DNA of 64,000 nt. It comes from Rugalucina vietnamica. Taxonomy: Eukaryota > Mollusca > Bivalvia > Lucinida > Lucinidae. How positions within the stretch are numbered: position 1 is the first letter of the stretch; every line of letters starts with the position of its first letter. A program made the position numbers and the translations under genes. The DNA lies in contig OZ024880.1 in the NCBI GenBank assembly GCA_964017185.1, positions 46,451,071 through 46,515,070 on the forward strand. The letters run 5' to 3'. The notes under the pieces were generated by a model. The model was given only the letters and a program-made list of their open reading frames with translations. It was not told the origin of the DNA and did not search any database. Positions 36,303-42,068 of the stretch are shown piece by piece.

Positions 36303-37574
36303 GTCGTAGTAGTAGTAGTAGTAGTATTAATATCATTACTATTAATTCTTTGTTCCTTATTATTGAAATTAGTATGATTATTCTTTCTTTTCTTCTTTTC
36401 GTTCTACATCTTCATAAGAAAAAATAAGGCAGAGTTGACAGCGATGTGTTGGGTGTGTGAAAGTACAGTACATGTAAGTTGTCCTGTTTTTGCTATGCCT
36501 GCACATCAAAAATGAACATCTTTCTTGATAATAAAAAGCTTTCTATAAATGCTAATCCACTATGCCCATTCATGCTTGTTTTCATTATTCGTGTAACTTT
36601 GGTTCATTAAGACTCAGAAAATTTATATATTTTAATTCGTCTGTTCATATAAAAATGTGCATTTGCTGAACAATGCACTCGAATATTGTACATAAATCGG
36701 AGTATACTCGTGCAATGTTATTACCTTTTCGTCTTGTGAGTCTAGCTTCAATAAATCTCCGTCATATGCTTGACAAGTTGTGCGCGCTTCGTCCCAGGTT
36801 TTGAGGGGTGAGGGCCAGAGTCTATAGCAGGAGTCCCCGCCCGGTCTATCTAACCACCGGTTTGGGCACCGATTACAAGTGACTGTATAATAAATGCAAA
36901 TTTATGCACATTGTGTTCTAGCATTTTCTTGCTAGGGTACTTTTCACGAGTAACATGAGAAAAATGTTCGTTGAATCTTAACAAGCATTCATATATTTTT
37001 CTTGTTTTGCTCTGAAACAAACTTTAAGGGTACCATTACTCTTGAACTGTTTCTGTAATTATTGTAGTCATTATATTTTTATACATGTTGATCGCTACTT
37101 AATAATTTAGAGGTATCAAAATAATTCCAAAATACTGTTTATACAGACGGTCAGAATTATGTGTGTTTTGTGTTTTAACGACCCATTCAACACTTTTTCA
37201 GTAATGTCGATCTATAGCCTTAACAATTCACACTTTATTGCAAAAAGATGCTGTCTGTAAACATCAGGAAAACATGACCGTGTAATACTCCAAAACATAG
37301 ATTGTGGGTACTCGTAAGAACCGCCTCGGCAAGGCGATTCTAACGTGTACCCACAATCTATGATTTGAGCAAAAATAAGAAAAATATCAAATATTTTCAG
37401 CGAAAATTTTCGATTTTTAAAGCTGAAAAAAAAAATCTGTATGGGCAAGTTTTCGTAATGAACATGTTTAATATATACCTTTGAAAAAGAGTATTCCGGA
37501 CAGAATCAAAAAAGTCATTAAGGTCTCCATTATAAATGATTTTTGTAAAATTTCCAAACGAGAAAAATAAGGAA
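1921..37574 (-). CDS. Multidomain secreted lectin: SP-4xCTLD-F5/8C-kringle-CTLD-FAMT-Cys-F5/8C (whole gene)
   Basis: Thirty coding exons on the minus strand join into one frame of 1310 codons plus stop. The start is ATG at 37528-37530 in an exon (37479-37574) encoding [17 protein letters not shown], a short signal peptide. Domain order by residue: CTLD1 18-153, CTLD2 154-300, CTLD3 301-427, CTLD4 428-557, F5/8C-1 558-701, linker 702-714, kringle 715-797, linker 798-810, CTLD5 811-948, FAMT 949-1096, linker 1097-1105, Cys-rich 1106-1158, F5/8C-2 1159-1310. Every domain boundary is a phase-1 intron and every internal phase matches its partner, which is strong internal support. The last exon reads to a TAA at 1921-1923 and an AATAAA lies about 67 bases further on, with no transmembrane segment, so the product is predicted secreted. 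The family roles (sugar or surface recognition) are known; the function of this combination is inference. A 5' UTR exon must lie upstream because the start exon has its own acceptor. Confidence 0.85.
2580..2614. repeat. (GT)n microsatellite
   Basis: About 17 GT units in the lectin-gene intron. Confidence 0.9.
3086..3360. mobile_element. MITE family M2
   Basis: Family M2 starts near CATCAGGAAAACATGTCCG, has a long stem with the palindromic core CGCCTCGGCGAGGCG flanked by ACATAGATTGTGGGTAC, and ends GTTTTCGTAATG. Complete copy in the intron after F5/8C-2 exon 1. Confidence 0.8.
4298..4437. repeat. Long near-perfect hairpin
   Basis: Arms TGAAATTCAGATTTTAGCTTTCACTGG... meet at GAAGCCCGAAGGGCTTC. 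The 4560-4680 stretch downstream has several AACGTCAC/GACGTC motifs. Confidence 0.75.
5012..5170 (-). CDS. Cys-rich 53-residue exon of unknown fold
   Basis: A 159-base phase 1-1 exon with a strong GTAAGG donor, encoding [15 protein letters not shown], then [11 protein letters not shown] and [11 protein letters not shown], with six cysteines in all. I do not recognise the domain; it lacks the fibronectin-II, EGF, WAP or TSP patterns I looked for. The frame fits between the 6406-6432 and 3911-4129 exons. Its acceptor (ATGTAG) abuts a fold-back MITE at 5178-5413, so the upstream intron sequence now comes from the transposon. The exon could be poorly spliced. Confidence 0.5.
5178..5413. mobile_element. 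Fold-back MITE, family M1
   Basis: Family M1 has ends TGAGCCGCCTCGTGGGAAAACC and a perfect central palindrome (around GATCAGCTTCGCGGTTACCG). This copy starts directly at the acceptor of the Cys-rich exon and is part of the 5.2-6.3 kb tandem duplication. Confidence 0.8.
5724..5959. mobile_element. Fold-back MITE, family M1 (duplicated copy)
   Basis: Nearly identical to the 5178 copy, at an offset of 546 bases. Confidence 0.8.
6406..6432 (-). CDS. 9-residue micro-exon (linker)
   Basis: A 27-base phase 1-1 exon encoding A-KTAVTSTY, between a TTTTTCAG acceptor and a GTAAGT donor. Thr/Ser-rich, probably a flexible and possibly O-glycosylated spacer after the FAMT domain. Good splice signals, but too short for any domain evidence. 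Confidence 0.45.
6818..7261 (-). CDS. Farnesoic acid O-methyltransferase-like (Methyltransf_FA) domain exon
   Basis: One 444-base phase 1-1 exon encoding 148 residues. The pattern [50 protein letters not shown], and a terminal [15 protein letters not shown] is characteristic of the Methyltransf_FA family. That name is historical; in molluscs and arthropods the domain often occurs as an extracellular module beside lectin domains, with no demonstrated methyltransferase motif. There is no S-adenosylmethionine-binding glycine motif here. It follows CTLD5 directly. Confidence 0.8.
7475..9447 (-). CDS. CTLD5 of the lectin gene (3 exons)
   Basis: Exons 9283-9447, 8302-8439 and 7475-7585, 138 residues. 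The first has [18 protein letters not shown] and [21 protein letters not shown]; the second has [19 protein letters not shown] and RWKSI; the third has [19 protein letters not shown]. No EPN/QPD motif is present ([10 protein letters not shown] at that site). The acceptor of the middle exon was placed at 8440-8441 because this keeps phase 1 and yields the expected Lys-Asp-Trp continuation. The first donor (GTTTAG) is weak and is followed within about 20 bases by a short interspersed repeat. Confidence 0.8.
9046..9265. repeat. Short interspersed repeat, copy 1
   Basis: GGCGTCCC, ATAGGCAAACAG, CGCCGCAGAAC and GGACTCACCCAA blocks shared with 32026-32253. It directly follows the weak donor of CTLD5 exon 1. 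Confidence 0.65.
10044..10082 (-). CDS. 13-residue linker exon after the kringle
   Basis: A 39-base phase 1-1 exon (TATTTCAG acceptor, GTATGT donor) encoding [13 protein letters not shown], a polar spacer between the kringle and CTLD5. It has the same length as the linker before the kringle. Supported by splice sites and phase only. Confidence 0.5.
10390..11840. repeat. Element of four ~320-bp tandem units
   Basis: Units begin around 10550, 10860, 11180 and 11500 and share ACTCAATAAACATTTCT, GAGACTGCAGAAA, GCAACCAGAGTTCTTATC and TGAAAGTTG blocks. The right end has GACGGACGACGGACGGACG, then CTTCGGCTCAGGCGAGCTAA; the left end has the complementary AAAGCTCACCTG. This is a typical molluscan transposon tail; no gene. 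Open frames here are repeat artefacts. Confidence 0.7.
11991..12211. mobile_element. Fold-back MITE, family M1
   Basis: Ends TGAGCCACCACATGGG and GGCGGCTCA; internal GCGGTAACCGC palindrome. Confidence 0.75.
13289..13537 (-). CDS. Kringle domain exon
   Basis: A single 249-base phase 1-1 exon encoding 83 residues. All six kringle cysteines are present ([28 protein letters not shown]), along with the hallmarks [12 protein letters not shown], a His-Pro-like start [19 protein letters not shown] and [10 protein letters not shown]. Kringles mediate protein or lysine binding in clotting proteases, ROR receptors and various invertebrate lectin-like proteins; here no protease domain accompanies it. 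The acceptor is ATGCATGCAG with a weak pyrimidine tract; the donor is GTCAGT. Confidence 0.9.
13792..13830 (-). CDS. 13-residue linker exon before the kringle
   Basis: A 39-base phase 1-1 exon with a TTTCCAG acceptor and a GTATGT donor, encoding [13 protein letters not shown]. It connects the first F5/8C domain to the kringle. Removing it would keep the frame, so it could be alternatively included. Support is splice signals and phase only. Confidence 0.5.
14105..14416. mobile_element. 0.3-kb MITE
   Basis: Ends GAATGTTTCCGGTAAC and GTTACCGGAAACATTC are perfect inverted repeats around CCCGACC-rich interior sequence; T-rich sequence follows on the right. It lies between the kringle linker and the last F5/8C-1 exon. 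Confidence 0.65.
14490..17498 (-). CDS. F5/8 type C (discoidin/F-lectin-like) domain 1, 3 exons
   Basis: Exons 17286-17498, 16458-16608 and 14490-14557, 144 residues. The domain opens [12 protein letters not shown], continues with [19 protein letters not shown] and NPWWELDMG, and ends YIRIDIP...[10 protein letters not shown]. This is the classical discoidin outline and is closest to the fucolectin/F-type branch (CCSHT, WW.(L/V)D, a paired Arg and an Asp in HRRYDGG). F5/8C domains bind sugars or phospholipids on cell surfaces. The His to RxD spacing and the residue after it do not fit the strict F-type fucose motif, so specificity is open. The first exon ends at GTAAGT, with a T-rich MITE relic directly beyond. 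Confidence 0.85.
14581..14856. mobile_element. MITE family M2, reverse orientation
   Basis: Complete, with the core CGCCTCGGCGAGGCG at 14709 and a GTTTTCCTGATG end; immediately upstream of the last F5/8C-1 exon. Confidence 0.8.
14882..15104. mobile_element. Fold-back MITE, family M1, diverged
   Basis: Shares the GTCCGACACAAACC and GCGCCTTTGTTTTCG blocks; the left end is degraded. Confidence 0.6.
15185..16305 (+). mobile_element. 3' portion of the same RT element family
   Basis: Contains GTGTATACATTTCG, the [17 protein letters not shown] region and, in a final open frame, [17 protein letters not shown] and [18 protein letters not shown], then the conserved 3' region ending at GCCTACTTGTACC. 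Frameshifts and a T-run at 15485 show decay. It lies in the lectin-gene intron inside F5/8C-1. Confidence 0.65.
16956..17283. mobile_element. MITE family M2, degenerate, with T-runs
   Basis: TTGTGGGTACTC, ACTTGTCCGTG and TTTTGAGCAAAAATA blocks match M2. A T-run at 17201-17230 and a TTC run at 17040-17056 interrupt it. It abuts the donor at 17286. Confidence 0.6.
17702..18645 (+). mobile_element. 944-bp TTAA-type non-autonomous transposon, copy 1
   Basis: Begins GGATGTTCGCTGCTAACATT and ends GGCAGCGAACATCC, short inverted repeats, with TTAA at the right flank. It has no coding potential. The copy at 41125-42068 is its reverse complement with the same length. TTAA targets are typical of piggyBac- or Kolobok-like families. 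It lies in the intron between CTLD4 and F5/8C-1. Confidence 0.8.
18698..18740. repeat. (CT)n microsatellite
   Basis: About 21 CT units close to the end of the TTAA element. Confidence 0.9.
18885..25319 (-). CDS. CTLD4 of the lectin gene (3 exons) split by a retroelement-filled intron
   Basis: Exons 25161-25319, 19308-19390 and 18885-19032, about 130 residues. The first has [17 protein letters not shown] and [20 protein letters not shown]; the second has [18 protein letters not shown]; the third has a tryptophan, two Cys and LGYVCQQRA. There is no EPN/QPD; the equivalent stretch reads [10 protein letters not shown]. The 5.8-kb intron after the first exon is occupied by a 5'-truncated LINE with nested reverse-transcriptase fragments, and the insertion edge is only about 45-55 bases from the donor. 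Confidence 0.82.
20585..22769 (+). mobile_element. Decayed reverse-transcriptase element (Penelope-like type suspected) inside the LINE copy
   Basis: Plus-strand remnants include PMGTNCAPL (20.99-21.04 kb), a damaged active site where the YLDD position reads YLYD, then [67 protein letters not shown] and a terminus [18 protein letters not shown] at 22153. About 600 bases of 3' region end in GCCTACCTGTACC. An 8-base repeat AGCTTGGT (20577-20584 and 22770-22777) brackets it, and the surrounding LINE is continuous across the break, so it is a clean insertion. The family is common in mollusc and cnidarian genomes; its class is my inference. Confidence 0.7.
24206..24498 (+). mobile_element. Second small fragment of the same RT element in the LINE copy
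   Basis: Resembles 21503-21790 of the neighbouring element (TTTTGAGATCAG, CTAACCAATGTTTAA). It interrupts the LINE between sequence matching 48527-48545 of the intact copy and its continuation, so it is a separate, internally deleted insertion. Confidence 0.55.
25630..28311 (-). CDS. CTLD3 of the lectin gene (4 exons), divergent
   Basis: Exons 28191-28311, 27925-28001, 26553-26636 and 25630-25728, about 127 residues. The N-terminal half is clear ([32 protein letters not shown]), and the WIGL position reads SVWIDRQ. The third exon has no EPN or QPD motif. The fourth gives [11 protein letters not shown], followed by a proline- and threonine-rich linker that ends at a GTGAGC donor. The fold is supported by Cys spacing and neighbours; sugar binding is not. 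A MITE-like element (26709-27466) and a retroelement fragment lie in the intron between exons 2 and 3. Confidence 0.75.
25913..26099. mobile_element. Fold-back MITE, family M1, relic
   Basis: CTTTGTTTTCGGTGCACAG, CTTCTAGCCTTCTTCTGTG and GTGTCGGAACTGATCGG blocks match M1; the ends are lost. Confidence 0.5.
26709..27466. mobile_element. 0.76-kb inverted-repeat MITE
   Basis: Ends are AAGTCCAATTCGCATGC and its complement GCATGCGAATTGGACTT. Repeats of ACTCCGGTGTG and AAATATACTCC occur in both arms. Non-coding. It lies within the lectin-gene intron of CTLD3. Confidence 0.75.
27475..27830 (+). mobile_element. Short RT-element remnant
   Basis: Matches the C-terminal reverse-transcriptase region of the elements at 15.2 and 21-22 kb ([26 protein letters not shown]). 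It is immediately adjacent to the inverted-repeat element ending at 27466. Confidence 0.55.
28079..28142. repeat. (ATTT)n microsatellite
   Basis: Tetranucleotide run between CTLD3 exons 1 and 2. Confidence 0.9.
28392..28615. mobile_element. MITE family M2, internally deleted
   Basis: CATCAGGAAAACTTTTCCGTG start, GTTTTCGTAATG end. The GC-rich core is missing: CCAAAACATAGATT meets ATGTTTTGAGC directly. Confidence 0.75.
28771..31233 (-). CDS. CTLD2 of the lectin gene (4 exons)
   Basis: Exons 31134-31233, 30287-30422, 29590-29678 and 28771-28886, about 147 residues. Visible: [15 protein letters not shown] at the N-terminus, [17 protein letters not shown] in the helix 2 region, AAWLGLRK as the WIGL motif, NDWHWEDDT, and a C-terminus with Cys residues ending in GFICSKPSG. 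The usual EPN/QPD position reads GGRPDDE, so canonical calcium-dependent sugar binding is doubtful. Exon 2 uses a GTTTGA donor, less usual than the others. Phases (1, 2, 0, 2, 1) are consistent. Confidence 0.82.
29262..29540. repeat. 30-bp minisatellite (GGGTACAGATCAGAGAACGT unit)
   Basis: About eight units, the central four almost identical at a 30-base period. Just upstream (29110-29190) single reverse-orientation units (CTGATCTGTACCC) occur. It lies in the intron between CTLD2 exons 3 and 4. A plus-strand 94-residue frame through it is a repeat artefact. Confidence 0.8.
29702..29912. mobile_element. Fold-back MITE, family M1
   Basis: Left end TGAGCCTTCGCGTGGGG; central GCTGATAAGCTGCGCC; right end diverged. 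Confidence 0.6.
30102..30263. mobile_element. Fold-back MITE, family M1, internally deleted
   Basis: AAAACCAACAATCTGCATATG and GTGTCGGACCTGGTCGGAA blocks match M1. Confidence 0.6.
30467..30720. repeat. M2-related long hairpin
   Basis: Contains the M2 start (GTGAAAACATGCCC), then an 80-base-class hairpin whose arms TGTTTTGGTATTAAAATAAA and its complement meet at CTTCTGGGATG. It ends with CGGCGAGGCG and part of an M1 end (GGCGGCTCA at 30723). Confidence 0.6.
32026..32253. repeat. Short interspersed repeat, copy 2
   Basis: Same blocks as the 9-kb copy; GATGGGACGCCGCAG and its inverted CGGCGTCCCATCTG form a hairpin. Confidence 0.65.
32284..36882 (-). CDS. CTLD1 of the lectin gene (3 exons), canonical EPN
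   Basis: Exons 36725-36882, 36010-36134 and 32284-32408. The first carries the N-terminal CTLD half ([29 protein letters not shown]). The second has the WWIGL core motif and WVWTDGTP. The third has GSGEPNNF and ends with a Cys pair and FICERPK. EPN is the mannose-type calcium and sugar-binding signature in C-type lectins, and this is the only CTLD of the five where it is intact. The 3.6-kb intron between exons 2 and 3 holds a 1.3-kb inverted-repeat element and a retroelement tail. Confidence 0.85.
32566..32684. repeat. Long hairpin in the CTLD1 intron
   Basis: Arms ATACCAAATATATTTCATC and complement meet at ACGAGTGCGCAGCACG. AATCTGACGTCATTACAGTGACG follows at about 32938. Confidence 0.75.
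33084..34358. mobile_element. 1.3-kb inverted-repeat element rich in TACGTTT motifs
   Basis: The two ends are near-perfect inverted repeats of about 49 bases, beginning AAGCTACAGTCACACTGTCA on the left and ending as its complement on the right. Inside, both arms carry dozens of degenerate TACGTTT/AAACGTA copies, in opposite senses on the two sides. A 52-base A-run (33566-33617) and a short coding-like exon (33426-33524) lie within. This looks like a non-autonomous DNA transposon with subterminal repeats. The target duplication is ambiguous (TAAA-like). Confidence 0.8.
33426..33524 (+). CDS. Coding-like first exon inside the inverted-repeat element
   Basis: ATG ATG opens 33 codons, [18 protein letters not shown] then [15 protein letters not shown], followed directly by a GTAACC donor-like site. 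Its base composition (GC-rich, basic N-terminus) stands out from the AT-rich surroundings. It may be a relic of a transposase or DNA-binding-protein exon, or captured host sequence. No downstream exon was found. Confidence 0.3.
35275..35685 (-). mobile_element. 3' tail of the RT element, reverse orientation
   Basis: The reverse complement matches the noncoding 3' region at 22310-22760, including the GCCTACTTGTAC end. There is no coding part. It lies in the 3.6-kb CTLD1 intron. Confidence 0.6.
36186..36321. repeat. Compound (TTC)n-(ATT)n-(AGT)n microsatellite
   Basis: About 25 TTC, 14 ATT and several AGT units; produces a spurious poly-Phe/Leu/Val frame. Confidence 0.9.
37262..37460. mobile_element. 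MITE family M2 beside the signal-peptide exon donor
   Basis: Core CGCCTCGGCAAGGCG at 37322; the right end GTTTTCGTAATG is about 20 bases from the donor at 37478. Confidence 0.78.
37479..37574 (-). CDS. Signal-peptide exon of the lectin gene
   Basis: The exon follows a pyrimidine-rich acceptor ending TTTCTTTCAG and has about 44 bases of 5' UTR before ATG at 37528-37530. It encodes 17 residues with a hydrophobic run ([13 protein letters not shown]) and stops after one base of codon 18 at a GTATAT donor. The next exon (36725-36882) opens with two bases, giving Val-Thr-Cys and then the first CTLD. The phase match and hydrophobic content decide the start. A fold-back MITE (37262-37460) begins fewer than 20 bases past the donor. 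Confidence 0.75.
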
Positions 37575-38010
37575 CTGAAAGAAAATGTCAAGACATGACG
37601 TGTCAAAAAAAAAAAAGGAACTTATTACAGTGCACTATTATAAGCAATATTTATGAGGCCAGACATAGTATATTTTGCATGGGCATCCAAGGCCATTGTC
37701 TAATCATTTTAATATTTATATACCATTTTTTTCTCAAAAATGATTTAGTATGACATTTTCTCTCTTGTGCCTAGTTCGCTTCTTGCAATTTAATACAGCC
37801 GACTAAGCCGTGAGAATTGGGGTCCAGTAAATTCTATCTAAGTCCTGCAGTGATTTCTTTACTGCCCATTTCATGCGGTTTCGCGGTAATTTATCTTTAC
37901 GTTATGTTTATTGTTGTCTTTGTTTTCATTGAGGCTATCCGGGTGACTACCTTTCTGGGAAAGAGCTTCTTATATTGCTTTTCATCAATGCGTATGGTGT
38001 TTATGTGATA

Positions 38011-38235
38011 TTACCGCCTCATGGGAAAACAAACAATGTGGTTTTAGAACAGGTCCGATACAAACCGAGCTGTACAGACACTGAAAAAAGCTAGAGGCTC
38101 AGTGAAATATTAGATTTAGGGAGTAAAGGAATTGTGCTATCCGTGTAGAAAAAGGCGCTGATCAGCTTCGCAGTTACTGATCTGCGCCTTTGTTTTCGCA
38201 AATGCAAAATGTTGGTTTTCCCATGATGCGGCTCA
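38011..38235. mobile_element. Fold-back MITE, family M1
   Basis: ACCGCCTCATGGGAAAAC start and TGATGCGGCTCA end; lies between the two large genes. Confidence 0.7.
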
Positions 38236-38319
38236 TATATAGAAGCGTTCCTGCCTTTCCCGCCTGATGTCTGGGTTAAGATTTTGACTTAAATTGTGTC
38301 AATTCCAGGACTTTCTATT

Positions 38320-38554
38320 TGAGCCGCCTCGTGGGAAAACCAGCAATCTGCATAGGCGAAAACAAAGGCGCAGATCAGCTTCGCGGTAACCGCGAAGCTG
38401 ATCAGCGCCTTTGTTTTCGCTGCTCGGATAGTACAATTTCTCCTCTACTTAACTCCAAAATTCCAAGCCTCTAGCCTGCTTCTGTAGCTGTACAGGCTGT
38501 TTTGTGTCAGACCTGTTCGGAAACCACATTGTTGGTTTTCCCACGAGACGGCTC
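38320..38554. mobile_element. Fold-back MITE, family M1, inverted
   Basis: Complete ends TGAGCCGCCTCGTGGG and GAGACGGCTCA, with an intact central palindrome. Confidence 0.8.
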
Positions 38555-38996
38555 ATTTATTATAACAACAGGGTCGATTTTTTCAACCATTTTGAGACCT
38601 TTGCTAGTAGATTCATCCAGCAAAGCAAGGCAAACTAACATTTTTTTTTATCAATCCACCTGTGCCTTAAAATTTATCTTTATATTTTCGTATGACCAAA
38701 TTAGCCCTCTTCTCAACGAAGTAGGTCCGCACAATGTTCAAACTTTGTTCCTCCTTGCTTTTGCCAATTGTTTTAAGCATTTTGTGTTGACACTTCACCG
38801 GAAGATCAACTTAGGCATTAGAACTAATTAGTCCTGTGGATTATTTTATGAATGAACATTCGGTATGAGGCATTAAATGATATTATACTCAATATCCTGT
38901 GCAAAATTAGAACATTTGTTGTAAGTGAAGACATAAAACTGATACTGGTTCTTGAAACAACTAAAACAACAATTAGGCAAGCTGCAGTAGCCCTCA

Positions 38997-39274
38997 CATC
39001 AGGAAAACATATCCGTGAAATGTATACCCCCCTTATACCCCACTATTATATAGAAAAACTGGGGTATGCAGGGGTATACCTATTTTTCTTATTTTTGCTC
39101 CAAAACATAGATTGTGGGTACTCGTTAGAACTGCCTCGGCGAGGCGGTTCTAACGAGTACCCACAATCTATGTTTTGAGCGAAAATAAGAAAAATATCAA
39201 AACTTTTCTACTGAAAATTCTCATTTTTACCAATTAAAATATCCCTGTATATTGCATGGGCGTGTTTTCGTAAT
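38997..39274. mobile_element. MITE family M2
   Basis: Complete, with the core CTGCCTCGGCGAGGCGG and GAGTACCCACAATCTATG. Confidence 0.8.
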
Positions 39275-39447
39275 AAGTCTTCCGACGTAAGAGGGGTAAA
39301 CAGGCGAGTAAACAACTTGAAAGCACGTCTCGTTGTAGTAATTTTATTTCTGCATAAATATCACAGCACCACTCCCTTCCTCCTGCTTACATTTTACACA
39401 TACCCTGAATGACTAATTGGACAATGAAATCTTGCATATACTTAAGA

Positions 39448-39595
39448 GATGAATTTAATTTTTCTGATGTTCATGGAGCTATGAACCACAGTGGGTCGCG
39501 TGCAAAGTGAATGAACTCCGAAGGGGTTCGTGTAAGCTTTGCTAGCGACCCACTGTGGTTCATAGCTCCATGAACATCAGAAAAATTAAACTCAT
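39448..39595. repeat. Long hairpin between the two large genes
   Basis: Arms TTAATTTTTCTGATGTTCAT, then GGAGCTATGAACCACAGTGG and complement, meet at CTCCGAAGGGG. Clustered GACGTCATGACG and CGTGACGTCGCGTGAC follow at 39710-39805. Confidence 0.8.
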
Positions 39596-40053
39596 TGCTT
39601 ATCTTTACATTCATTTCTCTCTATTGCTTGTTGAAAAATTGTCAAGGCGATCACATTTATAAGCAAATAGAGAATTTACACACAGTGTGTGTTGAAACAG
39701 CGGAACGGCGTCGACGACGTCATGACGTTTACAACGTCCAATCACATTGGTGAGAGCCATGGTTTTTCATGACGTCAAGTTTGATCATGTGACGTCGCGT
39801 GACACGATGTTGTTCATGGATCTATAATTCGCATTGCAATTCTATAGACTCTGCTTCAGAAATGTAAATATATATAAATGACACATGACACATATTAGCC
39901 TGCACACCCGCCATCTCTGAACATTCTGCATCTTCTGAATTTAAGAACAATTACTCTAAGATAGACCACATGCCATCCTTTCTGTACAACTCATATCATA
40001 TCATTTGCAACCCTGTTGCATCCAGTGGACAAATCTCACGTCGGTTATAGTTT

Positions 40054-40624
40054 TTACTTCTTTGTGCTTCTGAATTTCATTTTGAACTTCCCCTTCTTCG
40101 GCGACTGGTCTGGCGATTGCGAAGTTGAGATTCTTCCGATTCTTGGCGAATCCATGCCACTTTCTCGACCAAGGTCGATCTCTGAATACGCTTCTGCGGA
40201 GCGGCGAATTGGGGAATCTTTTCGTATTTCACACACCGCGTCATCGTCATCATTATCGTCATGTGAAATTATAATTTTCATATCTTGAGCAATTCCAGCT
40301 GACTGTGCCTCGTTGCCATGGACGTGGTGTACGCCATTAGTAGCAAGAGACACGTTGATGTCAGTCTCACGTGACTCCGCGAAAGCAGCGTTTGTGAACG
40401 AACTGTCTTTGTATCCCTCCGCGTTCTTTATAACCACTTCTTGCACTTCTTCACCCATTGAAACTACGTCGCTTTTGTAGGACACACTTGTTTGTGGATT
40501 TAGGGTTTTGTTTGGGGTTGGCTCGACTTCTTTCTCACCCACACAGCAGTATGCGTAACAGGCAAACATTTTGCCACGATGTCGAGGATCTTCGGACGGA
40601 TTTCGAAGTAGCCATTTGTTGTAT
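40054..40624 (-). CDS. Cytoplasmic-tail terminal exon of a single-pass membrane protein
   Basis: After a TTCGTTTTGTAG acceptor the exon completes an Arg codon and continues for 189 residues to a stop. The start is juxtamembrane (YNKWLLRNPSEDPRHRGK), followed by a Cys cluster (CYAYCC) that could be palmitoylated. The middle is acidic and polar, with DDNDDDD and a YSEI sequence that fits a YxxΦ sorting signal. The end is Ser/Pro- and Lys-rich (SPDQSPKKGKFKMKF). No enzyme domain is visible. The frame joins the transmembrane exon at 42749-42842 through a phase-2 intron, so the side facing the cytosol is clear. The protein family is not recognised. Confidence 0.7.
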
Positions 40625-41124
40625 CTACAAAACGAAATGACGGCGATGTTATACTTAGAGTTCGCATGCTGACATACGTGGGGTGATCGGAATGTACGTA
40701 TAAAAATATTGTCATTTCTTTATCTTTCGTTATTTTGAGATGAAATTTCATCAAATAATGCAGCAATATATATGCAATTAATCCATTGCAATAACGCATG
40801 CATAAAACGCGCACGTGCGGTGCAGCTGTCGTTATGGAAACACCGCCTAACAGTATGCGGCGCAACGTAACGTCGAAATTTTATTCTTATTTCAAAATAC
40901 TTCTTAGTTGAAAGTACTATAACATCCGTTTTGATTGCGTATGCCCGCATTTTATTTAATACTTATTAACTGCAACGTACACGGCTCATATTTATAAAGT
41001 TACGAGGTTGTTTATCGAATGGATTTGTCTGTAGAGTCTTGCAAATACCGACTGTGTCAAATAAGACAAAACTGTTAACATCATTTCGTTAAACATCGGC
41101 CAGAAAACAAGGTATTGAATTTAA

Positions 41125-42068
41125 GGATGTTCGCTGCCAATGAAAAAGTATTCAAACTTTTTTTCTAACCACTCTTTTTGGATTCCAAAATACTATACAA
41201 GACATTTGAAAACAAAATAAGTATAGAGTAGTGTGCATTTTTTCAAACTACATGCCTGTGAATGAGACCGCTGAACAACATGTTTAAAATTTAGTAAAAT
41301 TAATTTAATTTTCAATTCTTTGAAACATACCCGTCTTGAACAAAAATACACCTAGAAAGCTGTCAAAAGTCATAATATTTATGCAATGCAGTCTATTTTG
41401 GACCAAAAGCACAGAACAATTTGCAACTTGAAGTGGATGACAAAATTTTACGAGTTGTTTTCCAACCCTACCCCCATACTTGAAAAGTCGGAAAAAATCA
41501 ATATTTTGAAATGTGCCAAACCCATATTTGTACATTCAAACTTTTTCTTGTATTTTCACACAACATAGAACTTGGTAATATTGTTCGAATAAAAGAAAGA
41601 AATATATAGGGTAGTGTGCATATAAGAGAGAACCAACAACTTGAAAATCGCCAGTTTAAGCCTTTTTTCGGCTGTTTTATTTCTTAAAGCTCATTTCATA
41701 AAACCACCCAAATTTTTAAAAGTAGCACACAAAAGACACAAAGACTGACTTAGAAGACAATATACACATATACTGCTGCTAAAATAAGCATCGGACTCGT
41801 GCAATTTATTTGAAGATGTGTAATATTAAGGTTTAATCTACCCTACCCCCTAAATTTTACTGACAACTAAAATTTTCTGAAAAAGTGCAGAAAATGGGGT
41901 GAAAAAATGAAGTTCCTTAGATTGACAATTTTCATGGCTTATTCAATGCATATCATCAATATGTATCCAAATATAAAATATTAGGAAAATATCTGCAACC
42001 GTTTACGAGATATTCAACAAAAGAAAAACCGGAAGTTCCGAAATGTCAAATGTTGGCAGCGAACATCC
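41125..42068 (-). mobile_element. 944-bp TTAA-type non-autonomous transposon, copy 2
   Basis: TTAA at 41121-41124 and 42069-42072 bracket the inverted GGATGTTCGCTGCCAA termini. It is in opposite orientation to the 17.7-kb copy and lies in the intron between the transmembrane and tail exons of the membrane-protein gene. Confidence 0.85.

Noticed and set aside
36174-36377. 67-residue plus-strand poly-Phe/Leu/Val frame
   Set aside because: It is translation of the TTC/ATT/AGT microsatellite.
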